The notes below the pieces were generated by a model. That model searched no databases, was not told the origin of the DNA, and was given only the letters and a program-made list of their open reading frames with translations. Below are positions 51,571 to 59,890 of a DNA stretch of 64,000 bases, piece by piece. The position numbers and the translations under genes were made by a program. The DNA is from Erysipelotrichaceae bacterium. GTDB taxonomy: Bacteria; Bacillota_I; Bacilli_A; Erysipelotrichales; Erysipelotrichaceae. Each line of letters starts with the position of its first letter. Positions within the stretch are counted from its first letter, which is position 1. Where the stretch lies: positions 62,001 through 126,000 of the forward strand of contig JALEZD010000018.1 in NCBI GenBank assembly GCA_022772735.1. The letters run 5' to 3'.

Positions 51571-52332
51571 TTAAAACTTACCTAAATTTGTTAAATCATA
51601 TTTATTTGGCATTACTTCTTTATTATCCCAATGTTCAACTATTTTACCATTTTCTAATCTGTATATATCAAAATATGCATAATCTATATTTTGTATATAA
51701 ACTTTCGAGTAAGCAACTACATAATTTCCTTGTCCCATTACCTTAAATACAAAATCATATGTAACATTGTTTTTTAATAAATATTCTTTATAAGCTGATA
51801 TTCCTTGTCCTATATCCTGATTATGTTGTATCAAATTATCTGCAACATAATTCTCAAATAAATCGAAATCCTTATTTTGTAAAATATCAACCAAAAATTT
51901 CCTAATAATTTTTTTGTTTTTTTCAGTTTTATCTATATCACTAACAACAAAATCTCCATATATTGGATCTATTGATTTTACTTCTTTTGGATAATAGTCA
52001 ATCACATCCCAATGTTCAACAATTTTTCCTTCTTCATCAGATTTAAATATATCAGTTGTAATCCACTGTGCCTCACCATCATTTAAATATTGGTGAACAT
52101 GTACAAACACAAAATTTTCATCTTCAATTGCCCTTACGATATTCATCTTTCTTTTAGGATGTCTTTTAAAGAAGTTTTCAAAAAATTTTGCAAAACCTTC
52201 TTTTTCATCAGGTACACCTGTGCTATGTTGGGTATAAGTTTTACCCATATATTTTTCATGTACCTCTTTTATTTCACCATCTTCAATTCCTCTAATATAT
52301 AAATTTTTGGCATTTTCTAATTGTTTAGACAT
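51571..52332 (-). CDS. Tandem SnoaL/NTF2-like protein
   Basis: A 253-residue cytoplasmic protein made of two SnoaL-like (NTF2-fold) repeats, about 1-125 and 135-253. Each ends in a similar strand pair: GKIVEHWDVIDYYPKE in the first and GKIVEHWDNKEVMPNK in the second; both carry an early YxQH-type element (YTQHSTG, LIQHNQD). SnoaL-like proteins range from cyclases to poorly defined stress proteins, and most act as single-domain dimers; here the dimer is fused. It is the last gene of the seven-gene SirTM operon, 9 bp after the transporter gene. Its ligand is unknown. Confidence 0.8.
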   Translation of the reverse strand: MSKQLENAKNLYIRGIEDGEIKEVHEKYMGKTYTQHSTGVPDEKEGFAKFFENFFKRHPKRKMNIVRAIEDENFVFVHVHQYLNDGEAQWITTDIFKSDEEGKIVEHWDVIDYYPKEVKSIDPIYGDFVVSDIDKTEKNKKIIRKFLVDILQNKDFDLFENYVADNLIQHNQDIGQGISAYKEYLLKNNVTYDFVFKVMGQGNYVVAYSKVYIQNIDYAYFDIYRLENGKIVEHWDNKEVMPNKYDLTNLGKF

Positions 52333-52341
52333 ATATTTCTT

Positions 52342-53856
52342 TTACTCCTTAATTAAATTTTCTTTTATCAAATACTCTTTCGCAACTTCAATTGCTGTTT
52401 TTCCTTCTACATCAACTTTATAATTCATTTCACTCATTTCTTTTGATGATATTTTATTAGATAATTTCTCTAAAATCCCTTTTAGTTCAGGATATTTTTT
52501 TAATGTTTCTTGTTTTAATAGAGGTGCTACTTGATATGGTGGGAAAAGTTGTTTATCATCTTCTAAAACTTTAAGGTTATGAGTAATTATTTTACTGTCA
52601 GTTGAAAATGCCTCAACAATATTCACATCATTACCTGCAATAGCTTGATAGCGTAATGATGGCTCCATTGTTTTTACTGTTAAATTTAATCCATATATTT
52701 CCTTCAACCCTAAATTCCCATCTTTTCTATCATTAAATTCAAGTGAGAATCCTGCAATCGCTGTATTTTCTACCTTTTTCAAATCAGAAATCATATTCAA
52801 ATTATTCATAGTCGCATATTCCTGTGTAACTGCTATTGCAAAAGTATTTTGAAATTCACTTGGACTTAAATATACTAAATTATCTTGTTTTAGTATTTCT
52901 TCCCTTGCAATTTCATACACTTCTTGTGGATCATTTGATATACCATCAATTTTTTCATTCAAAAGTGTAGTAGTAATTGTTCCAGTATATTCAGGATATA
53001 TATCTATACTTCCTGATTTTAATGCCTCATATAAAAAACTAGTTTTGCCAAAATTTGGCTTTATTTCTACTTTTATATCAGTTTCATTTTCAATAAGTAA
53101 TTTATACATATTTATAATTATTTCTGGTTCAGCTCCAAGCTTTCCAGCAATAATAAGTTTTTTTGACTCGTTATTTGTAAGTGGAATAAAGCTAAAAACC
53201 AGTGTTAAAATTGAAACAATTAGAGCAGTTAAAATTATTTTAGGCTTTTTATTCTGTAAAAACTTAATTAATGAACTAAAAATAACTGCAAGTAAAGCTG
53301 ATGAAAGTGCACCAATTATTATTAGTGAAGAATTATTTCTATCAATCCCCAAAAGAATAAAAGAACCAAGTCCCCCTGCACCAACTAGTGCAGCAAGTGT
53401 TGCAGTACCAATAATCATAACACTTGCACTTCTTACACCAGACATTAAAATCGGCATAGAAAGTGCTAATTGATATTTTTTAAGTTTTTCCCATCTATTC
53501 ATTCCAAATGCAGTTGCTGCTTCTTCTAATGAAGGGTCAATTTCAGATAATCCTGTAAGTGTACTTTGAAGTATAGGAAAAATTGCATATATAACAAGTG
53601 TTACAACAGCCGGAATTGTTCCTATACCCATAAATGGTATAAAAAGTCCAAGCAAAGCAAGTGATGGAATTGTTTGAAAAATACCAGCAATTTGTAATAG
53701 CCATTCTTTTGTTTTTTTATAATTAGAAAAAATTATTCCTAATGGTACCGCAATAATAATAGCAACCAGTAATGACAACAAAGAAATTTGTAGATGCTCA
53801 AAAAGTGCTAAAACCCAATCAGATTTTTTTTCAATAAATGTTTGTAAAATGTCCAT
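52342..53856 (-). CDS. Osmoprotectant/choline ABC transporter: permease fused to binding protein (OpuC/ChoSB-like)
   Basis: A 504-residue fusion. Residues 1-210 form the permease with the EAA loop EEAATAFGMNRWEKL; residues 225-504 form an OpuAC-type ligand-binding domain on the outer face (LGAEPEIIINMYKLLIE, DIYPEYTGT, and a late RYQAIAGNDVNIVEAFSTDS). Such proteins import glycine betaine, carnitine or choline. The ATPase partner is the gene just upstream. AAGGAG six bases before the ATG supports the start. It is a member of the SirTM operon, linking osmotic or quaternary-amine uptake with ADP-ribosylation by context. Confidence 0.93.
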   Translation of the reverse strand: MDILQTFIEKKSDWVLALFEHLQISLLSLLVAIIIAVPLGIIFSNYKKTKEWLLQIAGIFQTIPSLALLGLFIPFMGIGTIPAVVTLVIYAIFPILQSTLTGLSEIDPSLEEAATAFGMNRWEKLKKYQLALSMPILMSGVRSASVMIIGTATLAALVGAGGLGSFILLGIDRNNSSLIIIGALSSALLAVIFSSLIKFLQNKKPKIILTALIVSILTLVFSFIPLTNNESKKLIIAGKLGAEPEIIINMYKLLIENETDIKVEIKPNFGKTSFLYEALKSGSIDIYPEYTGTITTTLLNEKIDGISNDPQEVYEIAREEILKQDNLVYLSPSEFQNTFAIAVTQEYATMNNLNMISDLKKVENTAIAGFSLEFNDRKDGNLGLKEIYGLNLTVKTMEPSLRYQAIAGNDVNIVEAFSTDSKIITHNLKVLEDDKQLFPPYQVAPLLKQETLKKYPELKGILEKLSNKISSKEMSEMNYKVDVEGKTAIEVAKEYLIKENLIKE

Positions 53857-53859
53857 TTC

Positions 53860-54585
53860 CTACTCCTTTACATTAAAAAATTCTTTAACAAATTCATTAC
53901 TAGGATTGTTTTTTATATCATCAGGTGTTGCTAATTGTACAATTTTGCCTTTTTTCATTAAACAAATCCTATCTGCAAGCTTTATTGCTTCATTCATATC
54001 ATGTGTCACAAAAACAGTTGTCATATGATATTCATTATGAAGTTGTTTTATTAAATCTTGTAGTTGAGATTTACTGATTGGATCAAGTGCAGAAAATGGC
54101 TCATCCATAAGTAATACTTTAGGATTGGATATTATTGCTCTAAGAATTCCAATTCTTTGTTTTTCACCACCAGATAACTCACTAGGTAACCTGTTCATAT
54201 ATTTTTTTGGATCTAGACCAACTTCTCCCAATAACTCTTGTGTCTTTTTTAAAGTAATATTTTTATCCATTTTCTTCATTTCTGGAATAAGCGCAATATT
54301 TTCTGCAACTGTCAAATTTGGAAAAAGTGCTATTTGTTGTAAAACATATCCTGTTTCTAAACGAAGTTCTCTGAGGTTGTAATCTTTTAGTTTTTTATTT
54401 TGAAAAAGGATATCTCCTTCTGTTTGCTCAATTAATCTATTCATTAGTTTTAATGTTGTTGTTTTTCCACTTCCACTTGGTCCAACCAAAACAAAAAATT
54501 CTCCTTCTTTAATTTCAAAATTTATATCATCAAGAATTTTTCCACTTACAGGACAAGTAAGTGATACATTTGTGTAATTTATCAT
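53860..54585 (-). CDS. Osmoprotectant/choline ABC transporter ATPase, CBS-less
   Basis: A 241-residue ATPase. GPSGSGKTT (Walker A), Q-loop LQQIALFPNLT, LSGGEKQRIGI (signature) and LLMDEPFSALD (Walker B) are all present. It ends soon after the D-loop and switch region (VFVTHDMNEA), with no CBS domains. Typical OpuCA proteins carry two CBS domains that sense ionic strength; their lack suggests that uptake is not gated that way. The ATG at 54585 overlaps the sirtuin stop as TGATG and has GGAGG seven bases upstream, preferred over a TTG one codon earlier. Confidence 0.93.
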   Translation of the reverse strand: MINYTNVSLTCPVSGKILDDINFEIKEGEFFVLVGPSGSGKTTTLKLMNRLIEQTEGDILFQNKKLKDYNLRELRLETGYVLQQIALFPNLTVAENIALIPEMKKMDKNITLKKTQELLGEVGLDPKKYMNRLPSELSGGEKQRIGILRAIISNPKVLLMDEPFSALDPISKSQLQDLIKQLHNEYHMTTVFVTHDMNEAIKLADRICLMKKGKIVQLATPDDIKNNPSNEFVKEFFNVKE

Positions 54586-55424
54586 CAATTTTCCTCCTCA
54601 ATCAATATTTTTAAAACTTCTTTAATATCTCTTGTTATTTCAATACATTGGTTATGCATTTCATTAGGAATCATAATTTTTTCTTTATTAATACTTATAA
54701 AATTTGCATTTGGATTTTGTATTGTCATTTTAAGAAATGGATAATGAATTATTGCAGGAGTATTGTATCCTACCCCAAGTTCCAAAAATAAAATATTTTT
54801 CCCTTTATAAAGCTCAATAAAATTTTCATACTCTTTCCTTTGTCTTTTTAATCCTTCGTCTTCTACAAATCTACTATCTATACGCAAATTCATAGTCATA
54901 TTTTCTTTACATATTGGACATTTAGGAATTAGATTAGTTGGAATTTTCATATCCTTTTGTTCATTAATCATTTGCAATACTAATTCTTTATTATCATATG
55001 TTTTTTTATGACAAGGTGTTGAGCATTGAAATAAACCATAATCACCTTGCATATAAAATAACTTGTTTTTTTCAAAACCTGCTTTTTGTAATTGATGGTC
55101 AACATTTGTTGTTATAACAAAATAATCTTTATTCTTCACTATTTTTAATAAATCTTTATAAGGTTCTCCCACCTCTGTATCATATCGATTGTAATAAATA
55201 TGTCTACTCCACCACGCCCAATATTCTTCTATTTTTTCAAATGGATAAAATCCTCCTGAATACATATCTGTTATTCCATATTTTTTATAGAAATCAAAGA
55301 AGTATTTATAAAATCTTTCACCAGCGTAATATAATCCGCTTGATGTTGACATACCTGCTCCAATACCTATCAATATTGCATCTGCATTTTCTAGCTTATC
55401 TTTTAATTTCTTTATTTTATCCAT
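54585..55424 (-). CDS. Class M sirtuin (SirTM), protein ADP-ribosyltransferase
   Basis: A 279-residue member of the macrodomain-linked sirtuins. The NAD site GAGMSTSSG is at 22-30, TTNVD at 105-109, and the sirtuin histidine is replaced: FYMQGDYG places Q126 there. N107, D109 and Q126 keep the spacing of the catalytic N118, D120, Q137 of Staphylococcus aureus SirTM, which attaches ADP-ribose to proteins instead of deacetylating them. Zinc cysteines are C134-x3-C138 and CPIC further on. It overlaps the macrodomain gene by 13 bp. The usual targets, a GcvH-like lipoyl carrier and its ligase, are not nearby, so the substrate is unknown. Confidence 0.93.
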   Translation of the reverse strand: MDKIKKLKDKLENADAILIGIGAGMSTSSGLYYAGERFYKYFFDFYKKYGITDMYSGGFYPFEKIEEYWAWWSRHIYYNRYDTEVGEPYKDLLKIVKNKDYFVITTNVDHQLQKAGFEKNKLFYMQGDYGLFQCSTPCHKKTYDNKELVLQMINEQKDMKIPTNLIPKCPICKENMTMNLRIDSRFVEDEGLKRQRKEYENFIELYKGKNILFLELGVGYNTPAIIHYPFLKMTIQNPNANFISINKEKIMIPNEMHNQCIEITRDIKEVLKILIEEEN

Positions 55425-56188
55425 AGCTTTTCCTTATATATCCTTTCATCTTTATCAGTAAATACATTGAATATAACTTTTATTCTACTATCTGTTTTAT
55501 TCAAAAACTCTTTAACAGTATTTATAGCTATTTCAGCAGCTTGTTCATTTGGAAAATGAAACTCACCAGTAGATATACAACAAAAAGCAATACTTGTAAT
55601 ATTATTTTCTATTGCTTTATTTAAACATGACATATAACATTCTTTTAACTTTTGTTTATGAGAAGTTGTTAGAGCACTAGTGACAACTGGTCCAACAGTA
55701 TGAATAATATATTTACTTGGAAGATTATATGCTGGTGTTATTTTTGCATTTCCAACTTCTTCGTCTTGTTTTTGATTTTTCATTATTGAATTACATTTTA
55801 ATCTAAGCTGTACTCCTGAAAAAGTGTGAATAGCATTATCAATACATTTATGATTTGGAATAAAACAACCAAGCATTTTAGAATTTGCAGCATTTACAAT
55901 CGCATCAACTTTTAATAAAGTAATATCTCCCTTATAAAAGTAAATATTTTCCTCAACTTGTGTTAAATCAGATAATGAGACAATACCCTTTTTAGATATT
56001 TCTTCCTGTAAATACTCATCTTGGATTTTTAGAAACTCTTCAGTTATGGTTTTTGGCTCCCTAATATTAAGTAATGCTCTTAAAAGATTTTTTTCCTCAT
56101 CTTCGCTTTGTGAAAATGAATTGTTTTTATATCTTTCGTCTTCTTTAATAAGATAATCTATTAAATATTTTATTCGTTTACTCTGCAT
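55412..56188 (-). CDS. Zinc-dependent macrodomain ADP-ribosylhydrolase
   Basis: A 258-residue protein that should remove ADP-ribose added by the adjacent SirTM. A helical N-terminal part (1-75) is followed by the macrodomain: GDIT, VDAIVNAANSKMLGC, GNAKITPAYNLPSKYIIHTVGP and CCISTGEFHFP. The zinc-macro signature is complete: C108, H113 and C115 in GCFIPNHKCID. The HTFSG segment matches relatives in staphylococcal and streptococcal SirTM operons. It overlaps the sirtuin gene, so the writer and eraser are made together. Confidence 0.95.
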   Translation of the reverse strand: MQSKRIKYLIDYLIKEDERYKNNSFSQSEDEEKNLLRALLNIREPKTITEEFLKIQDEYLQEEISKKGIVSLSDLTQVEENIYFYKGDITLLKVDAIVNAANSKMLGCFIPNHKCIDNAIHTFSGVQLRLKCNSIMKNQKQDEEVGNAKITPAYNLPSKYIIHTVGPVVTSALTTSHKQKLKECYMSCLNKAIENNITSIAFCCISTGEFHFPNEQAAEIAINTVKEFLNKTDSRIKVIFNVFTDKDERIYKEKLWIK

Positions 56189-56194
56189 TTTTTA

Positions 56195-56653
56195 CTATCC
56201 TTCTACATTCAAAATTAATCTTTCTATATTTTCTTTAAATCTATTATTCAAAATAGTAAAACATTCAATGAGAATTTCTTGTTGCTTCAAGGTTAATTCA
56301 TTCATGGCATCATTTTCAGCTTCTTCCAAACCATCCAATATTTTAGAAGCAAACACTTTTCCTTTTTCTGTTAATTTAACCTTTTTATAACGTTTATCAT
56401 TTTCATTTTCTTCAAAATATATATATTCTTTTTCAAAAAAATTTTTTATTGTTGCATTTACAACTTGTTTTGTAGAATATGTTTTTTTACAAATGGTATT
56501 TTGAGAAATGCCATTAGGATTGTAATAAATCCACATTAAAATCAATAATGATTTACTTTGTAATCCATTTGCTCTTGCATAATATTCATAAAGACAAAAA
56601 TGTTCATCTTTTTTTCTTGCGAATAATTTTGTGTTTTTTAAAACATCATTCAT
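56195..56653 (-). CDS. MarR-family transcriptional regulator
   Basis: A 152-residue winged-helix protein. The recognition helix is in YSTKQVVNATIKNFFEKEY, and the wing is NENDKRYKKVKLTEKG, the classic D-x-R-x-x-x-x-x-L-T-x-x-G pattern. It has three cysteines, near residues 20, 55 and 130, which could allow redox sensing. It is encoded second in the operon, with an 8-bp overlap with the oxidoreductase. A 17-bp perfect palindrome at the operon promoter is the natural binding site. The signal is unknown. Confidence 0.9.
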   Translation of the reverse strand: MNDVLKNTKLFARKKDEHFCLYEYYARANGLQSKSLLILMWIYYNPNGISQNTICKKTYSTKQVVNATIKNFFEKEYIYFEENENDKRYKKVKLTEKGKVFASKILDGLEEAENDAMNELTLKQQEILIECFTILNNRFKENIERLILNVEG

Positions 56654-57602
56654 TAATTATAACCACCTTCCCAAAGCTCTCACTACTTTCTAAATAATCA
56701 TGTGCCTGTTTTATTTCCTCTAATTTAAATATTTTTTCAGGTTTTATTTTTATTTTATAACGCTTAATATATTCAAATAATTCATTCAACTTTTCTTCAG
56801 TAACATTCCCTGAATAAAAAGTTGTTAAATACACATTGTTCTTCAACTCCATAATAGGATCAAAATCTTCTAAATACCAACTACCACCCAACAAACCTGT
56901 ATTACATATAATTCCATTTTCATTTAAGTGAGAAATCGAATTTTTAATGACCTTGGGTCCAATCAAATCAAAAATTTTGTCAAAATTAAGTTTTGTTTCT
57001 AACTTATCATCCATATCTAAAACTACATCATCATATCCATATTCATTTAACTTTTTAGCTTTGTTTTCATATCTTGTACTTCCAAAAAGTTTTATATTTG
57101 GGTACTTTGCTTTTAATAATTTTGCAAAAGCTATTCCTACCCCACTTGTAGCACCTCTAACTAACACTGTATCACCTTCAGAAACTTTTAAGTTTTTTAA
57201 TGATCCATAAGCAGTATAGTAAGTTTCTGGTATACTAGCTAATTCATCCCATTCAATTTCTGTATTAATTTTATATATCTGATTGTTTGGCAAAAGAACA
57301 TACTCAGCATAAGAGCCATCAAATTCTCTTCCCATCTCTCCCATAATTGAAACAACTTTACAATTTATTGGTAGATTTTTTTCATCACTAGTTTCTTCAA
57401 TTATACCTACACATTCAATACCTAAAATTCTAGGAAAAGTAACACTGCTTGAATAACCCTTTCTAGTAAAAATTTCAGATCTATTTATACCAAATCCTTT
57501 TACTTTCACAAGAGACCATCCATCTTTAATTTTTGGCTTTTCAACTTCAACTAATTTCAAAACATCTGAATCACCTTTTTCAAAAACTTTAATTGCTTTC
57601 AT
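56646..57602 (-). CDS. NADPH:quinone oxidoreductase-like MDR dehydrogenase
   Basis: A 318-residue zinc-free medium-chain dehydrogenase. GINRSEIFTRKGYS, the NADPH motif VRGATSGVGIAFAKL and PEKIFKLEEIKQAHDYLESS mark the quinone-reductase/zeta-crystallin group. Such enzymes reduce quinones and reactive carbonyls. It is the first gene of the SirTM operon, with AGGAGG before the ATG, so its expression is probably induced together with the ADP-ribosylation pair, pointing to oxidative or electrophile stress. Confidence 0.9.
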   Translation of the reverse strand: MKAIKVFEKGDSDVLKLVEVEKPKIKDGWSLVKVKGFGINRSEIFTRKGYSSSVTFPRILGIECVGIIEETSDEKNLPINCKVVSIMGEMGREFDGSYAEYVLLPNNQIYKINTEIEWDELASIPETYYTAYGSLKNLKVSEGDTVLVRGATSGVGIAFAKLLKAKYPNIKLFGSTRYENKAKKLNEYGYDDVVLDMDDKLETKLNFDKIFDLIGPKVIKNSISHLNENGIICNTGLLGGSWYLEDFDPIMELKNNVYLTTFYSGNVTEEKLNELFEYIKRYKIKIKPEKIFKLEEIKQAHDYLESSESFGKVVIINE

Positions 57603-57637
57603 AAAATAGCCTCCTATTAGTAAAAAGTATTGGCTAT

Positions 57638-57677
57638 ATATTAATGTATATAACTTAAATAGTCAAATATTTTGACT
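57638..57677 (-). promoter_or_regulatory. Promoter and MarR-type operator of the SirTM operon
   Basis: A perfect palindrome AGTCAAA-TAT-TTTGACT lies at 57661-57677. Its left arm supplies the minus-strand -35 box TTGACT (57661-57666); 17 bp further is TAATAT (57638-57643). A protein bound to the palindrome would block the polymerase, and the MarR protein of this operon is the obvious candidate. Confidence 0.8.
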
Positions 57678-57719
57678 GAATTCTTAGGTAATATATTTAA
57701 AATATATTATTTTTTATAA

Positions 57720-57784
57720 AATAAAAAAGTGATAACTTTTTATCATTCTAAAATTTATTTGTTTTTAGACGATTGAGTTATCAC
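57720..57784 (-). terminator. Nested terminator region after the ECF transporter operon
   Basis: GTGATAACT (57729-57737) pairs with AGTTATCAC (57776-57784); inside is a second stem TCTAAAA / TTTTAGA. On the minus strand the outer stem is followed by TTTTTTATTTT, so it ends the operon whose last stop is at 57825. The loop is unusually long for a plain terminator. Confidence 0.75.
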
Positions 57785-57824
57785 CACTATATATCTCATG
57801 TTTAAATGTATATTATTTTTAATA

Positions 57825-59210
57825 TTAATATGTTTTAAAACACTCTAAATCAAAAACCTGATCTGCTGTCTCATTTAAAAATTCTATATCATGAGAAACA
57901 ATAAATATAATGTTATTTTCTGTTTTCATTTTTTTTATTAATTTAGAAATTTTTATCATATTGTTATAATCCATTCCACTTGTTGGTTCATCAAAAAATA
58001 AAAATCTAGAATTTTTACATAAAACAGATGCAATTGCAACTCTTTGTTTTTGTCCACCAGATAAACACATAGGATGTTTATCTTTTAATTCAATAAGTTT
58101 TAGTTTAGATAGTACTTTATTAACTTCATCTTCCTTTAACTCTTTAATGCCTAACTTCATTTCCTCCTCAACTGAATCAGTAAAAAGTTGATGATTAACA
58201 TCTTGCATTACAAGAGATGAGTTTTTTAATCTATCTTTTTTACCCAAAGTCTTTTCATTAAAAAGTATCTCACATTTCCCTTTTTCTTCTAAACCTGTTA
58301 TCATGCGTAAAAAAGTAGATTTTCCACATCCATTTTTACCAACAATTCCATAAATATTACCTAATCCAAATGAAACATTCTCCATTTTTAATAAACTCTT
58401 ATCTTTAAAATTATAAATAAGCTTTTTAATCATCAAATCTTTTCCACATATATTTTTATTTTTTTCTAAAATTGTTTTGTTTGTTGAACGAAGCCCAAGC
58501 TCTATAAGGTCTTTGCTTGTTAAAGATAAAAATTCATTTTTTGTGAAAATGTTATTGATTGTGCCACTTTGAATAAGAAAAATACGATCCACTACATCAG
58601 TTAAATAATAAATTCTATGTTCTGCGATAATAAGTGTTATACCTCTATCTTTTAAAATTTTTAGCATATCTTTTAATATGTCAATATATTTACAATCCAA
58701 ATTTGATGAAGGCTCATCAAGCACAATAATCTTACATCCAGAAATATAACAAGATGCAACACATAAAATTTGTTTTTCTCCTCCGGATAACTCAAAAATA
58801 CTTCGTCCCAACAAATGATTTATCGGAAAAATTTTTAGCAAATTATCCATACGAAGTTTCATTTCTTCTTTATCAAGTCCTATATTCTCAAGATAAAATA
58901 AAAGTTCCATAGTTGTATTCACATTAAAAAAATGTGTCTTAGGATTTTGAAAAACGCTTGCGATAAAAAGTGAAATTTTATAAAGTTCTAAATTTTTTAT
59001 TTCTTTATCATTAACTTTAATATTCCCTGTAGCAATAACATTTTCATATTCAAAAGCTAAACCATTTATAGAGTTTATAATAGATGATTTACCACTGCCA
59101 CTTTCACCAGTTAAAAGTACACATTCTCCATTTTCCACCTGTAATGTAATATCATTTAATACCTTATTATCTTTACCATAAGATAAAGAGAATTTATCTA
59201 GTATAAGCAT
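57825..59210 (-). CDS. ECF transporter ATPase with two ABC domains
   Basis: A 461-residue protein with two complete ABC modules: Walker A GESGSGKSS, signature LSGGEKQ and LDEPSSNLD in the first; GKNGCGKST, LSGGQKQRVAIA and FDEPTSGMD in the second. It thus replaces the usual EcfA1/EcfA2 pair. The first codon of the longest frame is TTG; GGAGG is correctly spaced for the ATG at 59210. It overlaps ecfT by 13 bp and energises uptake by the S and T subunits of the same operon. Confidence 0.93.
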   Translation of the reverse strand: MLILDKFSLSYGKDNKVLNDITLQVENGECVLLTGESGSGKSSIINSINGLAFEYENVIATGNIKVNDKEIKNLELYKISLFIASVFQNPKTHFFNVNTTMELLFYLENIGLDKEEMKLRMDNLLKIFPINHLLGRSIFELSGGEKQILCVASCYISGCKIIVLDEPSSNLDCKYIDILKDMLKILKDRGITLIIAEHRIYYLTDVVDRIFLIQSGTINNIFTKNEFLSLTSKDLIELGLRSTNKTILEKNKNICGKDLMIKKLIYNFKDKSLLKMENVSFGLGNIYGIVGKNGCGKSTFLRMITGLEEKGKCEILFNEKTLGKKDRLKNSSLVMQDVNHQLFTDSVEEEMKLGIKELKEDEVNKVLSKLKLIELKDKHPMCLSGGQKQRVAIASVLCKNSRFLFFDEPTSGMDYNNMIKISKLIKKMKTENNIIFIVSHDIEFLNETADQVFDLECFKTY

Positions 59211-59890
59211 ATCCAACCTCCTATTACAATAATAGTTATTGATATAGCATAAATAAAGTCAATCATATGTATTCCAACTGTAATATATCTAGTTTTCTTA
59301 ATAGGATTAGCAATACATTTTGTCTCTGCTGCTTTTGAAATATCATCTGCAATATTCGATGAAATGATTAGTAAAGGAACTGCAACATATTCTAAATATT
59401 TAATTGGATTTTTTGTTTCTATTCCCCTTATTTTCATTGCCATCCTAATATTGTTTCTTTCTTCCATAAATGATGGAAAAAAACGAAACATAACCGCTAT
59501 AGGTATAGATATAGTATTAGGTATTTTTAAAAAATCCATTGATGAAACTATACTCCCAACATCTGATGTCACAATTAAAAATTTACCTGCAGAGTAAGGA
59601 ATGTAAAACATTCTAAACACAAATAATAAAGAAAATATCATCTTTATGATAATTGGAAAATTTGCTAATTCTTTAAAATTAGGAATTAAAAACAAAATAC
59701 CAAAAACAACAGTGTTCATTATTCCTTCTTTTTTAAAACCATTTATAAAATACATAATAGAAATAATTAATATAATACACCATTCTAAATAATTGTTTAA
59801 TGAATGTAATACCGTAAATCCTAATAATCCCACAACAAAAAATTTTGTTATGGGATTTGGATTTAATCTATAAGTTTGAGCACAATACAT
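59198..59890 (-). CDS. ECF transporter transmembrane subunit (EcfT)
   Basis: A 230-residue protein with about five membrane segments (PITKFFVVGLLGFTVLH at the start). The two coupling-helix motifs of EcfT are recognisable: the first in RNNIRMAMKIRGI (A-R-G variant RGI) and the second in ISKAAETKCI. They contact the ATPase. Its ATG overlaps the S-component stop by one base. The subunit is shared only with the S gene next to it, so this is a dedicated (group I) ECF system. Confidence 0.88.
   Translation of the reverse strand: MYCAQTYRLNPNPITKFFVVGLLGFTVLHSLNNYLEWCIILIISIMYFINGFKKEGIMNTVVFGILFLIPNFKELANFPIIIKMIFSLLFVFRMFYIPYSAGKFLIVTSDVGSIVSSMDFLKIPNTISIPIAVMFRFFPSFMEERNNIRMAMKIRGIETKNPIKYLEYVAVPLLIISSNIADDISKAAETKCIANPIKKTRYITVGIHMIDFIYAISITIIVIGGWICLY

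Noticed and set aside
53045-53473. 142-codon plus-strand ORF inside the OpuC-like gene
   Set aside because: Mirror of the permease helices; its hydrophobicity comes from the opposite strand.
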